Source of the DNA: an uncultured Alistipes sp.
Lineage (GTDB): Bacteria; Bacteroidota; Bacteroidia; Bacteroidales; Rikenellaceae
Reading direction: 5' to 3'
NCBI GenBank assembly: GCA_900770635.1
Contig: CAAGLB010000154.1
Coordinates: forward strand, 68,431-132,430
Length of the DNA: 64,000 nt
The notes under the pieces were generated by a model. That model made no database searches. It was not told the DNA's origin and saw nothing but the letters and a program-made list of their open reading frames with translations. A program made the position numbers and the translations under genes. Positions 1-8,223 of the stretch are shown one piece after another; within the stretch, counting starts at the first letter, position 1; the number at the start of each line of letters is the position of its first letter.

Positions 1-1971
1 CTCCATAGGCGACAGATGGGCAATGTGGGTGAAGAATGCTCGCTCCTCATCATCGAAGTTATGGTCGAGAGGCTTAGCCAAGAAACGGTTGTAGACACCT
101 CGCTCCACATCGTTCGATAGGTCGATAGCCAACCTGAATACCGCTATTATAAACTGTGTTATCTCGCTATTCTCGATCGTCAACGAGTCGGAGGTGAGGA
201 TATTGAAGCCCACCTCGTTGTTTGCCGTAAACCTCTTATCCTTATACTCCAACAAACGCTCAGCAACCTTATTGCCATCGCTCTTGCCACGCACCAAGAT
301 GAGTATGTCACGATATTTATATCCTCGAGCTATCGCATCCTCGATAACCTCGATGAAGGGCGAATCCTCCAACGCAGTGTCGTAGAAGCACATCTCGGCA
401 TATCCCTCATCATCATATTTGCGGCCCAGCAGCTGCTTATGCTTGTTGTATGCCGTAGCCACAATGTTGTGCAGCGACGAGTGCATCGACCTACTTATCT
501 CCTTGTTACTCAGCGCAGTGTCGACTATATTATTGAGATACTGATTGTCCGTAGCAACCACAGCGTCGATGACCTCTCTGTTGAAGTCGATAATCTTCTC
601 GAGGCTTCTGAAGTTGTGTTCCAGCTGCTCCACCTGAACATCCCCGGCGCCTAAGTCCTCGATTGCACCACTCTGTAATAATCGCCAGTCGCCACCTCGC
701 CAACGATATATCGACTGCTTGACATCGCCAACGATGAGCACTGAGCACTCCTCGCTCTCCGACATAGCATTTTGCAGCAGAGGCAACATATTCTTCCACT
801 CACGAACCGAGGTATCTTGAAACTCGTCGATCATAAACCTCTCGAAGCGGTTGCCCACCTTCTCGTAGATGAATGGCGCATTGCTTCCGTCGACAAATGT
901 CGAGAGGATATGTTTGGTTTCGCCAAGCACCATGATGTTCTCCTCACGGCATATATCCTCCACCTGTTGCGACAGGTCGGCAAGCAGCGCAAAGCTACGA
1001 TAGTTGCTATGCAGGAGTTTTGCGGTGTTCACTCGCTTCATTATCTGCGAATAGCTGTCACATATCTCTTTGAGCAGAGGTTGAAGCTTAGCCGCCGCCT
1101 CGCTGACAATCGCATCGGGGTTCTTGCCATACCACTCGTTGGTGTCGTTGGCCGCAGCAACCATCTTGGTCGTAGGCTCCGACATGTCGCCATCGGCATA
1201 CTTATAGAACCTATACACGAAGCTGCGTGACTTTCCAGCAAACATGTCGGCACTAAGCCCTGGGTACGACGCAATGATCTCTACTGCGCTCTGTCCGAGT
1301 TTCTGCAACGTATCCTTAGCCACGGCAGCCTCTGCCATAGCCTTCGACACTATGTTTCCGAGGTCATGCTTCGACTTACTCAGCGATGTTCGCTGACGGC
1401 TGCTCTCCTTGAATATCTCTTGTCCCAATGCTCGTAGGTCGCCACGCATATCCCAGCGTGTACCGTCGTCGATGCGCTCCTTAGCAAACTCGAGCATCCA
1501 CTGTTTAAGTTCCTCATTAGTAGATATCTTCTCGACAAGGCTATCGGCGCTACGTGACAGCAGCTGCGTAGGATCGAGCTCGATATTATAGTTTAGGTCG
1601 ATGCCCAGCTCCTTGATGAACGCACGTATTATACGTTGAAAAAACTTGTCAATGGTGAGGATGCTGAATCGTGAGTAGTCGTGGAGAATGAGTGTGCGGG
1701 CACGCATAGCCTGCTTACGCACGGTCTGCTCCGACATGCCGAGTTCCGAACATAGGTTTGTCATGTAGGCACTCTTCTGTCCCGATGCCAAGATGTGTAT
1801 CTCACGCAATATTCGTGACTTCATCTCCTCGGTAGCCTTATTTGTAAAGGTCACCGCAAGGATCGCACGATACAATTCGGGGCGCTCAACAACATCCCTA
1901 ACATATTTATACGCCAGCTGATAGGTCTTTCCCGAGCCAGCACTCGCACTCAATATTTTTGCTCGTTTCAT
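1..1971 (-). CDS. addA: UvrD/AddA-like ATP-dependent helicase-nuclease (3' end outside window)
   Basis: Superfamily 1 DNA helicase of the AddA/RecB type, which with AddB unwinds and resects DNA double-strand ends for recombination. The ATG is at 1971 and 657 codons are visible with no stop before the window edge, so the C-terminal part is missing. Seen in the translation: Walker A ASAGSGKT (residues 9-16), the early motif AVTFTNKATEEMK, the DEFQDTS Walker B region and the motif GDVKQSIYRWRGGD. These are the classical UvrD-family motifs. The start codon overlaps the stop of the upstream AddB-like gene in an ATGA (1968-1971), so the two are translationally coupled. The nuclease domain expected at the C terminus lies outside the window, so AddA identity rests on the helicase motifs and the AddB partner. 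Confidence 0.9.
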   Translation of the reverse strand, partial: MKRAKILSASAGSGKTYQLAYKYVRDVVERPELYRAILAVTFTNKATEEMKSRILREIHILASGQKSAYMTNLCSELGMSEQTVRKQAMRARTLILHDYSRFSILTIDKFFQRIIRAFIKELGIDLNYNIELDPTQLLSRSADSLVEKISTNEELKQWMLEFAKERIDDGTRWDMRGDLRALGQEIFKESSRQRTSLSKSKHDLGNIVSKAMAEAAVAKDTLQKLGQSAVEIIASYPGLSADMFAGKSRSFVYRFYKYADGDMSEPTTKMVAAANDTNEWYGKNPDAIVSEAAAKLQPLLKEICDSYSQIMKRVNTAKLLHSNYRSFALLADLSQQVEDICREENIMVLGETKHILSTFVDGSNAPFIYEKVGNRFERFMIDEFQDTSVREWKNMLPLLQNAMSESEECSVLIVGDVKQSIYRWRGGDWRLLQSGAIEDLGAGDVQVEQLEHNFRSLEKIIDFNREVIDAVVATDNQYLNNIVDTALSNKEISRSMHSSLHNIVATAYNKHKQLLGRKYDDEGYAEMCFYDTALEDSPFIEVIEDAIARGYKYRDILILVRGKSDGNKVAERLLEYKDKRFTANNEVGFNILTSDSLTIENSEITQFIIAVFRLAIDLSNDVERGVYNRFLAKPLDHNFDDEERAFFTHIAHLSPME

Positions 1972-4811
1972 CGTCGGCAAATACTCTTAAAATCACAATA
2001 CTTACACATATCCTCGTCGCCACACTGCTCAAAAGGTTTGTCGTAGTCGAACAACTCCTCGAGCACCACATTTAGCTCATCCTCAAACTGCTCGGCTACA
2101 TCAGTGTATCGCTCTACAACAGCGCCTGTGCTCGTATCGATGATGTTTGGAGAGTAGCCGTCACTCATCATCCTCGATGCAAAATAGAGCGTAGGCATCG
2201 ACTCAACGCCATTAATCTTATGCAGCATCATCGAGTAGAGCAGCGTCTGGAAGATGTTGGACACACGCTCTTGGGCCTTGCCACGAAATAGGTTGCCAAC
2301 TCCATTAAACTCCAAGTGAGGCACATTACCACTCTTATAGTCAATAATTTGTAGTGTTCCATCAGCTCGTTCGTCGATACGGTCGGCACGACCATAGAGC
2401 TTTACCATGCGGCCCGCTGATATAGGGTAATCATACTCGACATCGCCCTCGAGGTCACGTATGGTATAGCCATCTTGCTCAGCGTCGTAGTGTGCAATGC
2501 CATCGGTGATATACCTAACGATGATGTCACGAACCAAGATGGTGTCGCCCGAGAACTCCTCAATAGCACTCTTGTCGGAGTGATATATGAGCTCAGAGAT
2601 ATGCTTATCAACAACTCGCTCCACCTCCTCACGCTTACACTTCGAGGCTATGCCCAACTTAGGGTTAGCAACATCCTTAAACTCGTCGTAGAGCTCCTGC
2701 ATGCTGTCGTGCAGAATATTACCAAACATTAGCGCATCGATGGTTTCGCTCACTTCGTCCTGGGTGCGTAGCTTTGCCACCGAGTGCAGATAGAACTTCA
2801 TCGGGCACTCCACATACCTAAACAGTGCCGTAAGCGATAGCGATGCCTTATCCTCAGGATCAAGATACCTGTTGAGAATAGCCTGCTCACGCTCGCCCTT
2901 AGCCACCTTAATAGGCTCAACATCATCTACGCTAAGGTCCACACCCACAGTGCGCTTCTCAATCTTATATGGCGACTCATACTCGAGCTGATGGATATAT
3001 CGGCTACACTCACCCGTGCTCTTGTCGTCGGCACGTGAGCAATAGAGCATCGTAACCCTCTTTGCTCGCTGTATCAGGCGATAGAAGTAGTAGGCATACA
3101 TCGCCTCGTGGTGCTCGGGTGTAGGCATAGAGTAGGCGGCACGCAGGTTGTAGGGGATAAACGACGACTGTCCCGTCTTGTCGCTCGGGAAGTTAGCATC
3201 GTTCATCGAGAGGAGTATCACGTTGTCGAAATCGATATTTCGTGTTTCGAGGATACCCATAATCTGCACTCCCTCGAGCGGCTCACCCTCATACGGAATT
3301 GTTATTGTCTGAAGATGACGACGCACCAGTGACGCAAATACCTTGACCGAAGGTGGTGGCACAATCTCGGCCAACTCCACCGAGTTCATAATCTTAGCTA
3401 TCTCGTCATGGGCAATGCGCAGATACTCAACATCGGACAACTGCACCTTGGGCATCGAGCCAATCAATGCCGAGATGACATCAAGCATATATTTAGCAAA
3501 CGAGTGCCAATCGTCATGTTTTGAGAACATTACGCTTAGGGTGTCGTTCCCATCAAAGAGCGATGGCTCGACATATATCAGCCTGTTGGTCACGATATTT
3601 GCCCCAATACTCTTGGCCACCTCGCCACAACAGTCGATAATATAGGGGTGCGACAATAGGCCACAAACATCCACATGGTAGAACACCGACGTATTGGCAC
3701 GAGGACGGCTATGTAGCTGCAACTCGACAAGGCGCTCAACAAGCGAGTATGCAAGAGTATTTTTAAGCGGATAGCCCATCGTAACATTCACACGGTCAAC
3801 CGATTTGGGCATCGAGTGAAGCAGCGGGATGAGCATATTCTCGTCGGTAAGGACAATCGCCGTACGCTTATCCATAGCATCACTACCAAGCTGCCTAAGA
3901 ATATTGGCCACATACTTACATTGCACAACATTCGACACACACGCAACCGAGGTTATCGACTTCTTGGTCTGCGTGAAGTTAGATGAGCTAATAGCATCAG
4001 CAGCAGGAAATTGCTCGATGTTGCCACGCATGAACATTCCTGCCTCGTGGTATGGGTTATCGACATAGTAGTCGTCATAATCCCAATAGAACTCAGCGCC
4101 GCACTCGCTCTTAGACAGGTATCTAAATAGTCGCTTCTCGCACTCCGACAAGGCATTAAATCCTGCAACAATAAATCTTAGCTTAGGAAGCTTAATGTTC
4201 TCCTTAGCCTTAATACGCTCGATAGCCATGCGGTGTATCAAGCCAGGGTAGGCAAAGCCCAGCGAGATAAGTCGCTCACGATACTCCTCGTAAATAGCTG
4301 GCAATGTGCGCCATATATTCAGAAAACGCTGCTTATGCTCGCTTAGCGACTCGCCATCGCCAATGCTCTTCCAAAACGATATTATGCGCAGCTGCTCGGG
4401 ACTTAGATACGACACATCGGCCTCGAGCTCCTTTATATCCTCGATATTTCGCAACAGCTGCTTAGCTTCAACAAGATACTTATCTATCATGTCGAAGTCG
4501 GCAATGAGCATGTCGCCCCAGAAGTAGAATTTGTCGAACTGCTCGAGTGGATGATATTTTTTATACACCTTGTAAAGCTCAGCTATCAGACGTATCCTAT
4601 CGCCGCACATCAGCCCCGACACACTCTCCATGATCTCGTCGATGGTCATCCATCGAGGCTGCCAGCAAGGCTTATCGCTATGCTCGGCAAGGGCTCTGTT
4701 GAAGAATGTTCGTGCACGCAACGATGGGAACAATATTGCAAGCGACGATAGGTCACCCGAGTAACGCTCCAACAGCGTCTGTGCAAGCTCACTTTGAAAA
4801 CTATTAACCAT
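1968..4811 (-). CDS. addB: AddB-like PD-(D/E)XK nuclease subunit with Fe-S cysteines
   Basis: Partner of the downstream helicase in an AddAB-type end-resection complex. The 947-residue protein has a degenerate helicase-like N-terminal two thirds and a C-terminal PD-(D/E)XK nuclease domain. Visible in the nuclease part are GNILHDSMQELY, a conserved Asp in GRADRID and the catalytic IDYKSGN. Cys669 (in VECPMKFYL) plus C936-x2-C939-x5-C945 at the extreme C terminus form the four-cysteine pattern that holds the 4Fe-4S staple of AddB-type nucleases. It starts 10 bp after the GIN-domain gene stops and overlaps addA by 4 bp, so all three are probably one operon. Sequence divergence from Bacillus AddB is typical for Bacteroidota. 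Confidence 0.85.
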   Translation of the reverse strand: MVNSFQSELAQTLLERYSGDLSSLAILFPSLRARTFFNRALAEHSDKPCWQPRWMTIDEIMESVSGLMCGDRIRLIAELYKVYKKYHPLEQFDKFYFWGDMLIADFDMIDKYLVEAKQLLRNIEDIKELEADVSYLSPEQLRIISFWKSIGDGESLSEHKQRFLNIWRTLPAIYEEYRERLISLGFAYPGLIHRMAIERIKAKENIKLPKLRFIVAGFNALSECEKRLFRYLSKSECGAEFYWDYDDYYVDNPYHEAGMFMRGNIEQFPAADAISSSNFTQTKKSITSVACVSNVVQCKYVANILRQLGSDAMDKRTAIVLTDENMLIPLLHSMPKSVDRVNVTMGYPLKNTLAYSLVERLVELQLHSRPRANTSVFYHVDVCGLLSHPYIIDCCGEVAKSIGANIVTNRLIYVEPSLFDGNDTLSVMFSKHDDWHSFAKYMLDVISALIGSMPKVQLSDVEYLRIAHDEIAKIMNSVELAEIVPPPSVKVFASLVRRHLQTITIPYEGEPLEGVQIMGILETRNIDFDNVILLSMNDANFPSDKTGQSSFIPYNLRAAYSMPTPEHHEAMYAYYFYRLIQRAKRVTMLYCSRADDKSTGECSRYIHQLEYESPYKIEKRTVGVDLSVDDVEPIKVAKGEREQAILNRYLDPEDKASLSLTALFRYVECPMKFYLHSVAKLRTQDEVSETIDALMFGNILHDSMQELYDEFKDVANPKLGIASKCKREEVERVVDKHISELIYHSDKSAIEEFSGDTILVRDIIVRYITDGIAHYDAEQDGYTIRDLEGDVEYDYPISAGRMVKLYGRADRIDERADGTLQIIDYKSGNVPHLEFNGVGNLFRGKAQERVSNIFQTLLYSMMLHKINGVESMPTLYFASRMMSDGYSPNIIDTSTGAVVERYTDVAEQFEDELNVVLEELFDYDKPFEQCGDEDMCKYCDFKSICRR

Positions 4812-4821
4812 GTGGTCTACA

Positions 4822-5544
4822 CTATTTTAATTCAACAGCATCGACACCCAAGAAGCGTCGCTCCATGCGATAGATCTCTGGTTGCTGCTTATAATATATC
4901 TTACCTGCATTGCCACTCTTTGCCTCGAGGCGCTGAACGGCATCTACCCACACCTCGGCATTGCGGTCGGCCAGAACTATGGCGGCCATGCTCGACAGCT
5001 CCTGTGCGTCGTATTTTGCTGCCGACACCTCAGCATCGTGATACAACACCTTGCCCGACAGCTCAACACGACTATCGCCACTCACACGTATCTTTAAATC
5101 CAGTAGGTCGACATCTGCCGAAAGAGTAGCCTTGTTAGATATGTCGATATCGACGATTTTACCCTCGAAAAGACCCTCAAATCGCACGTCGGCCCTCGAT
5201 ATGGTGATATTATCCAGGTTGTGGTAGTAGAGCTCCACCTCGGTTTTCTCAACACGCTTAGCCACAACCTTTTCGCTGATATGGAGCACACCCTCACGGT
5301 CGACATCAGCAATAAAATTGGATGTTTCGACACCCTTAGTGTCGTAGATTATGTACGGAGCCTGGTCGTCGGGCAATGCCACGAGCACCAACTTGATGTT
5401 TGCATCGACAACAAGTGAATGAAAATTCGAAGTCCATAGCTTAATAGGCTCACTTACAACTGTAGATGACTGCACCAAATCGTTTTGTGCACTGACAGTT
5501 ACCACAGACAGCATAGCCAACAACAAAAACAAATATCTCTTCAT
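4822..5544 (-). CDS. Exported GIN (DUF2807-like) domain protein
   Basis: An approximately 240-residue exported protein. I chose the ATG at 5544 because it begins a clean signal peptide (MKRYLFLLLAMLSVVTVSAQ); an in-frame ATG lies four codons upstream at 5556. The mature part is a run of short alternating beta segments (for example KVVAKRVEKTEVELYYHN, DIDISNKATLSADVDLLDLK, IRVSGDSRVELSGKV). This is the pattern of the head GIN domain (DUF2807), a right-handed beta-helix-like fold common in Bacteroidota envelope proteins of unknown function. It is the first gene of the unit leading into addB-addA and is separated from the HAD gene upstream by a terminator. Whether it has any link to DNA repair is unknown. 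Family assignment is moderately sure. Confidence 0.7.
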   Translation of the reverse strand: MKRYLFLLLAMLSVVTVSAQNDLVQSSTVVSEPIKLWTSNFHSLVVDANIKLVLVALPDDQAPYIIYDTKGVETSNFIADVDREGVLHISEKVVAKRVEKTEVELYYHNLDNITISRADVRFEGLFEGKIVDIDISNKATLSADVDLLDLKIRVSGDSRVELSGKVLYHDAEVSAAKYDAQELSSMAAIVLADRNAEVWVDAVQRLEAKSGNAGKIYYKQQPEIYRMERRFLGVDAVELK

Positions 5545-5575
5545 AAAATTTAGCATTAGAATCTTGTGACAAGGT

Positions 5576-5610
5576 AAAAAAAAATCACCAAACTTGCAAG
5601 AGTTTGGCGA
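5576..5610 (-). terminator. Intrinsic terminator of the M23-M23-HAD operon
   Basis: On the minus strand a 10-bp stem (arms 5601-5610 and 5585-5594, 6-nt loop) is followed by nine consecutive T residues (5584-5576). It lies just after the stop of the HAD gene, so the two peptidase genes and the HAD gene end here. Confidence 0.85.
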
Positions 5611-5634
5611 CTTTTAAACCACGCTTATCACGTC

Positions 5635-6198
5635 TTATTTCATTTTTATCACTACGTACGGAGCCCCCGTTCTGCTGGCTGCCTCGATGCCAACGTGCGA
5701 ATCCTCGAAGATGATGGTTTCTGCAGCGCTAACACCCACACGTCGCATGGCCTCAAGAAATGGCTCGGGCGATGGCTTCGACTCTACGACATCATCTCCC
5801 GTGATAATTCCATCGATGCCATTCTCCAATCTCAAGTGATGCATTACATTACGTATGTTATCTGGATGACCAGTAGACACTATCCACACCTGAGCACCAA
5901 TACTGCGCATCATGCAGCACCAGCCCCAAAGTTCCTCGTTGAGTCTGATCGAATTGAAATATTTGGGGTATAGCTCCACCTTACGACGGCGCAGACGAGC
6001 CACCTCTTCTGGGTTAACGATGCCGAGCATATTCATAAACTCGATGCATCGCACACCAAAGAATTTTTCGAGATACTCCTCCTCGGTAAGCTCGATACCA
6101 ACCTCCGATAGTGTTTCGATATAGGCACACGCATTGGCTCGACGAGTGTCGACCAACGTGCCATCAAAATCAAGTAGAATTAGCTTTAACTGGGACAT
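5635..6198 (-). CDS. HAD-superfamily hydrolase, phosphoglycolate phosphatase/beta-PGM-like
   Basis: A 187-residue HAD hydrolase (subfamily IA type with a helical cap), expected to dephosphorylate a small sugar phosphate or nucleotide in the cytoplasm. Motif I is LLDFDGTLVDT (nucleophile D10, acid D12), motif II WIVSTG, motif III lysine in ESKPSPEPF, and motif IV IIFEDSHVGIEAA. The start is the ATG at 6198. It lies one base past the TAG of the upstream M23 gene and directly precedes the conserved motif; a longer frame would need a TTG start inside the upstream gene. It is the last gene of a three-gene unit that ends at the strong terminator at 5576-5610. The substrate cannot be told from sequence. 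Confidence 0.85.
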   Translation of the reverse strand: MSQLKLILLDFDGTLVDTRRANACAYIETLSEVGIELTEEEYLEKFFGVRCIEFMNMLGIVNPEEVARLRRRKVELYPKYFNSIRLNEELWGWCCMMRSIGAQVWIVSTGHPDNIRNVMHHLRLENGIDGIITGDDVVESKPSPEPFLEAMRRVGVSAAETIIFEDSHVGIEAASRTGAPYVVIKMK

Positions 6199-6199
6199 A

Positions 6200-7156
6200 C
6201 TAATCAAATGACTGCATGCTCGATAGCGCAATGTTTATTATTCGTTGATAGTCATCGGCATTAAGCTCCATAAAGAAGTAATGCACAGGATCAACACGTG
6301 TGCCATAGAGGCTAACCTCGTAGTGCAGGTGTGGCGCAAACGACAAACCGCTATTTCCCGACAGTGCAATAATGTCGCCACGACGCACCACATCGCCCTC
6401 CGACACACGGATGTCCAGCAGATGCGAATAGCGTGTTTTATAGCCATTGCCATGATCGATAAATATCGACTTACCCTCGGTCGTATTCTTCTCCGACAGC
6501 GACTCCACACGACCATCCGCCGTAGCAAAAACCGCCGTTCCCTCGGGCACGAGATAATCGACGCCATGATGCTCATTCATAGTGCGATGAAACGGGTTAA
6601 TTAAAGGTTTTTTACCCGCCGCCAGGAGTGTCAACATCGCATTGTTAACGGGCTGAATCGATGGTACACGAACAACCTTCATGTGATCATGAACCACCGC
6701 ATCGCCAAACTCCTCGTAGGACTCCACAAGACGAGTATAATCACGACCAGCGCTCTTTACCATAGAGTTGAGCACCTCTTGCAAATCCTCATTACTCATC
6801 TCCATAAGCTGCGCTTTCAGGCCTTGGCGCAAGTTATCGTCGCCCGCATTCAGCACGTATGGGTCCGACTGGAATAGCTTTCTAAATACGCTCTTGTCAC
6901 GCTCAACGACATTATCGAGCACACGGCTCAGAATCTTATATCGCTGCTCAAGTTTATCGTACTCTACACGCATATTGTCGACCGAGTGACGCAGGCGATG
7001 CTCCTTGGGCATATCAACAACAAGTGCGAATATGACATACCAGCCGATGATCATCGCAGCCCAAACAAGTCCCTTATAAAGCACAGGCATTGCTTGGCGC
7101 CAAAAACGACGCCTAACAACCTTATTGCGATACTTCTCGTTTACTCCTTTATTCAT
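6200..7156 (-). CDS. M23 family metallopeptidase, membrane-anchored
   Basis: Zinc endopeptidase of the LytM/M23 family, 318 residues, predicted to cut peptidoglycan cross-bridges or act as a cell-wall hydrolase or activator in the periplasm. The N terminus is basic and is followed by one membrane segment (VLYKGLVWAAMIIGWYVIFA), then a helical or coiled region. The C-terminal M23 domain contains the zinc motifs HHGVD (HxxxD) and HLHYE (HxH), so it looks catalytically intact. It follows a second M23 gene with a 4-bp gap, and the HAD gene follows it with a 1-bp gap. The two peptidases share architecture (TM, coil, M23) but differ clearly in sequence, which points to an old duplication. Confidence 0.9.
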   Translation of the reverse strand: MNKGVNEKYRNKVVRRRFWRQAMPVLYKGLVWAAMIIGWYVIFALVVDMPKEHRLRHSVDNMRVEYDKLEQRYKILSRVLDNVVERDKSVFRKLFQSDPYVLNAGDDNLRQGLKAQLMEMSNEDLQEVLNSMVKSAGRDYTRLVESYEEFGDAVVHDHMKVVRVPSIQPVNNAMLTLLAAGKKPLINPFHRTMNEHHGVDYLVPEGTAVFATADGRVESLSEKNTTEGKSIFIDHGNGYKTRYSHLLDIRVSEGDVVRRGDIIALSGNSGLSFAPHLHYEVSLYGTRVDPVHYFFMELNADDYQRIINIALSSMQSFD

Positions 7157-7160
7157 AACT

Positions 7161-8102
7161 CTAATCGTTTAGGCGACTCTCGATTTGCTCCATAATATTG
7201 CGATACGACTCCTCCGACATATCCTTATCGAAGTAGTGCACAGGGTTAACAGGGTTGTTTCGATAGCGCACCTCGTAGTGTAGATGCGCACCCGTTGATG
7301 TACCCGTGTTACCTACATCGCCAATCACTTGGCCACGTGTCACACGCTCACCTTCAACAACATAGCGTGCCGAGAGATGGGCATAGCGAGTGGTATATCC
7401 GTGACCATGATTAACCTCGATAATTTGACCATAGCCGCCTTGTGTTCGTGAAAGGCTGATGACGCCATCGCCCGTAGCATAGACAGGTGTGCCCTCGGGT
7501 GCTGTCAGGTCGACGCCATCGTGCATACGCCATATGTTCATGGTAGGGTGGTTACGCATGCCAAACAAGCTACTCACCTTGCGTAGACGAGTGCGGTCGA
7601 TAGGCCATATCGATGGAATAATCGACGAGTATTCGGCCTTCTCTTGTGCGAGCTTCTGAGTGGCATCGAGGCTCAACGATGCATAGTATATTCGACGTGT
7701 TAGGCGGTCCATCTGCAACCACATGTCGTGGGTGAGGTCGCCATAATACTCATCTTCGAGCAGCGAAGCATACTTCGTGTCACGATAATCGGAGTAGACC
7801 TCGGGAATGTTCAACGTGTCGACACCCAATATCGGACGATAGACATACTGGTCACGATGCTTCAAGTCGGACAACACACGCTCGGCCGAGGCTATCTTGC
7901 CTCGCAATATTTGGCAACGATCCTCAAGACGCTTGTTCTCACGACGTATGCTCGACATCTTTGGGGTGTCGATGCAGGATGAAATAAGAATGTTGCTCGA
8001 TGCGGCGATGATCATTGCGACGAACAACTTAAACAATAATTGCCCGCCTCGTGACCACTGCCTCGGATCTAAATTTATGTTTTTACCTTTCCACGCTCTC
8101 AT
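7161..8102 (-). CDS. M23 family metallopeptidase, membrane-anchored
   Basis: 313-residue M23 peptidase. It has a short cytoplasmic N terminus, a membrane segment (LLFKLFVAMIIAASSNILIS), a coiled region containing ENKRLEDRCQILRG, and a C-terminal LytM domain. The domain has HDGVD (HxxxD) and HLHYE (HxH), so the zinc site appears complete. The ATG at 8102 (MRAWKGKN) is the start; the longer frame begins with TTG inside the -7 promoter element and cannot be right. It is the first gene of the M23-M23-HAD unit and is driven by a consensus promoter just upstream (8142-8172). The role is probably periplasmic peptidoglycan remodelling in growth or division; the exact target is unknown. Confidence 0.9.
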   Translation of the reverse strand: MRAWKGKNINLDPRQWSRGGQLLFKLFVAMIIAASSNILISSCIDTPKMSSIRRENKRLEDRCQILRGKIASAERVLSDLKHRDQYVYRPILGVDTLNIPEVYSDYRDTKYASLLEDEYYGDLTHDMWLQMDRLTRRIYYASLSLDATQKLAQEKAEYSSIIPSIWPIDRTRLRKVSSLFGMRNHPTMNIWRMHDGVDLTAPEGTPVYATGDGVISLSRTQGGYGQIIEVNHGHGYTTRYAHLSARYVVEGERVTRGQVIGDVGNTGTSTGAHLHYEVRYRNNPVNPVHYFDKDMSEESYRNIMEQIESRLND

Positions 8103-8141
8103 CTTTTTAATAAAAATATTAAAAAAGTCGATTAGACCATA

Positions 8142-8172
8142 CAAAGATACGGAAATTTGTTTAATTTTGCAA
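8142..8172 (-). promoter_or_regulatory. Bacteroidota promoter for the M23-M23-HAD operon
   Basis: On the minus strand TTG (8172-8170), 20 bp, then TATCTTTG (8149-8142): the Bacteroidota housekeeping promoter (-33 TTG, -7 TAnnTTTG). It lies 40 bp before the ATG at 8102. Confidence 0.8.
8162..8169 (+). promoter_or_regulatory. Possible -7 box for alaS
   Basis: TAATTTTG on the plus strand matches TAnnTTTG and lies 54 bp before the alaS ATG. No TTG sits at the right distance upstream. It abuts the -33 TTG of the divergent peptidase promoter, so the two promoters would overlap. Confidence 0.4.
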
Positions 8173-8223
8173 CCGCATTATAAATATAGGTAAAAATAGG
8201 CAAAATAAATAAATTCAAGATAT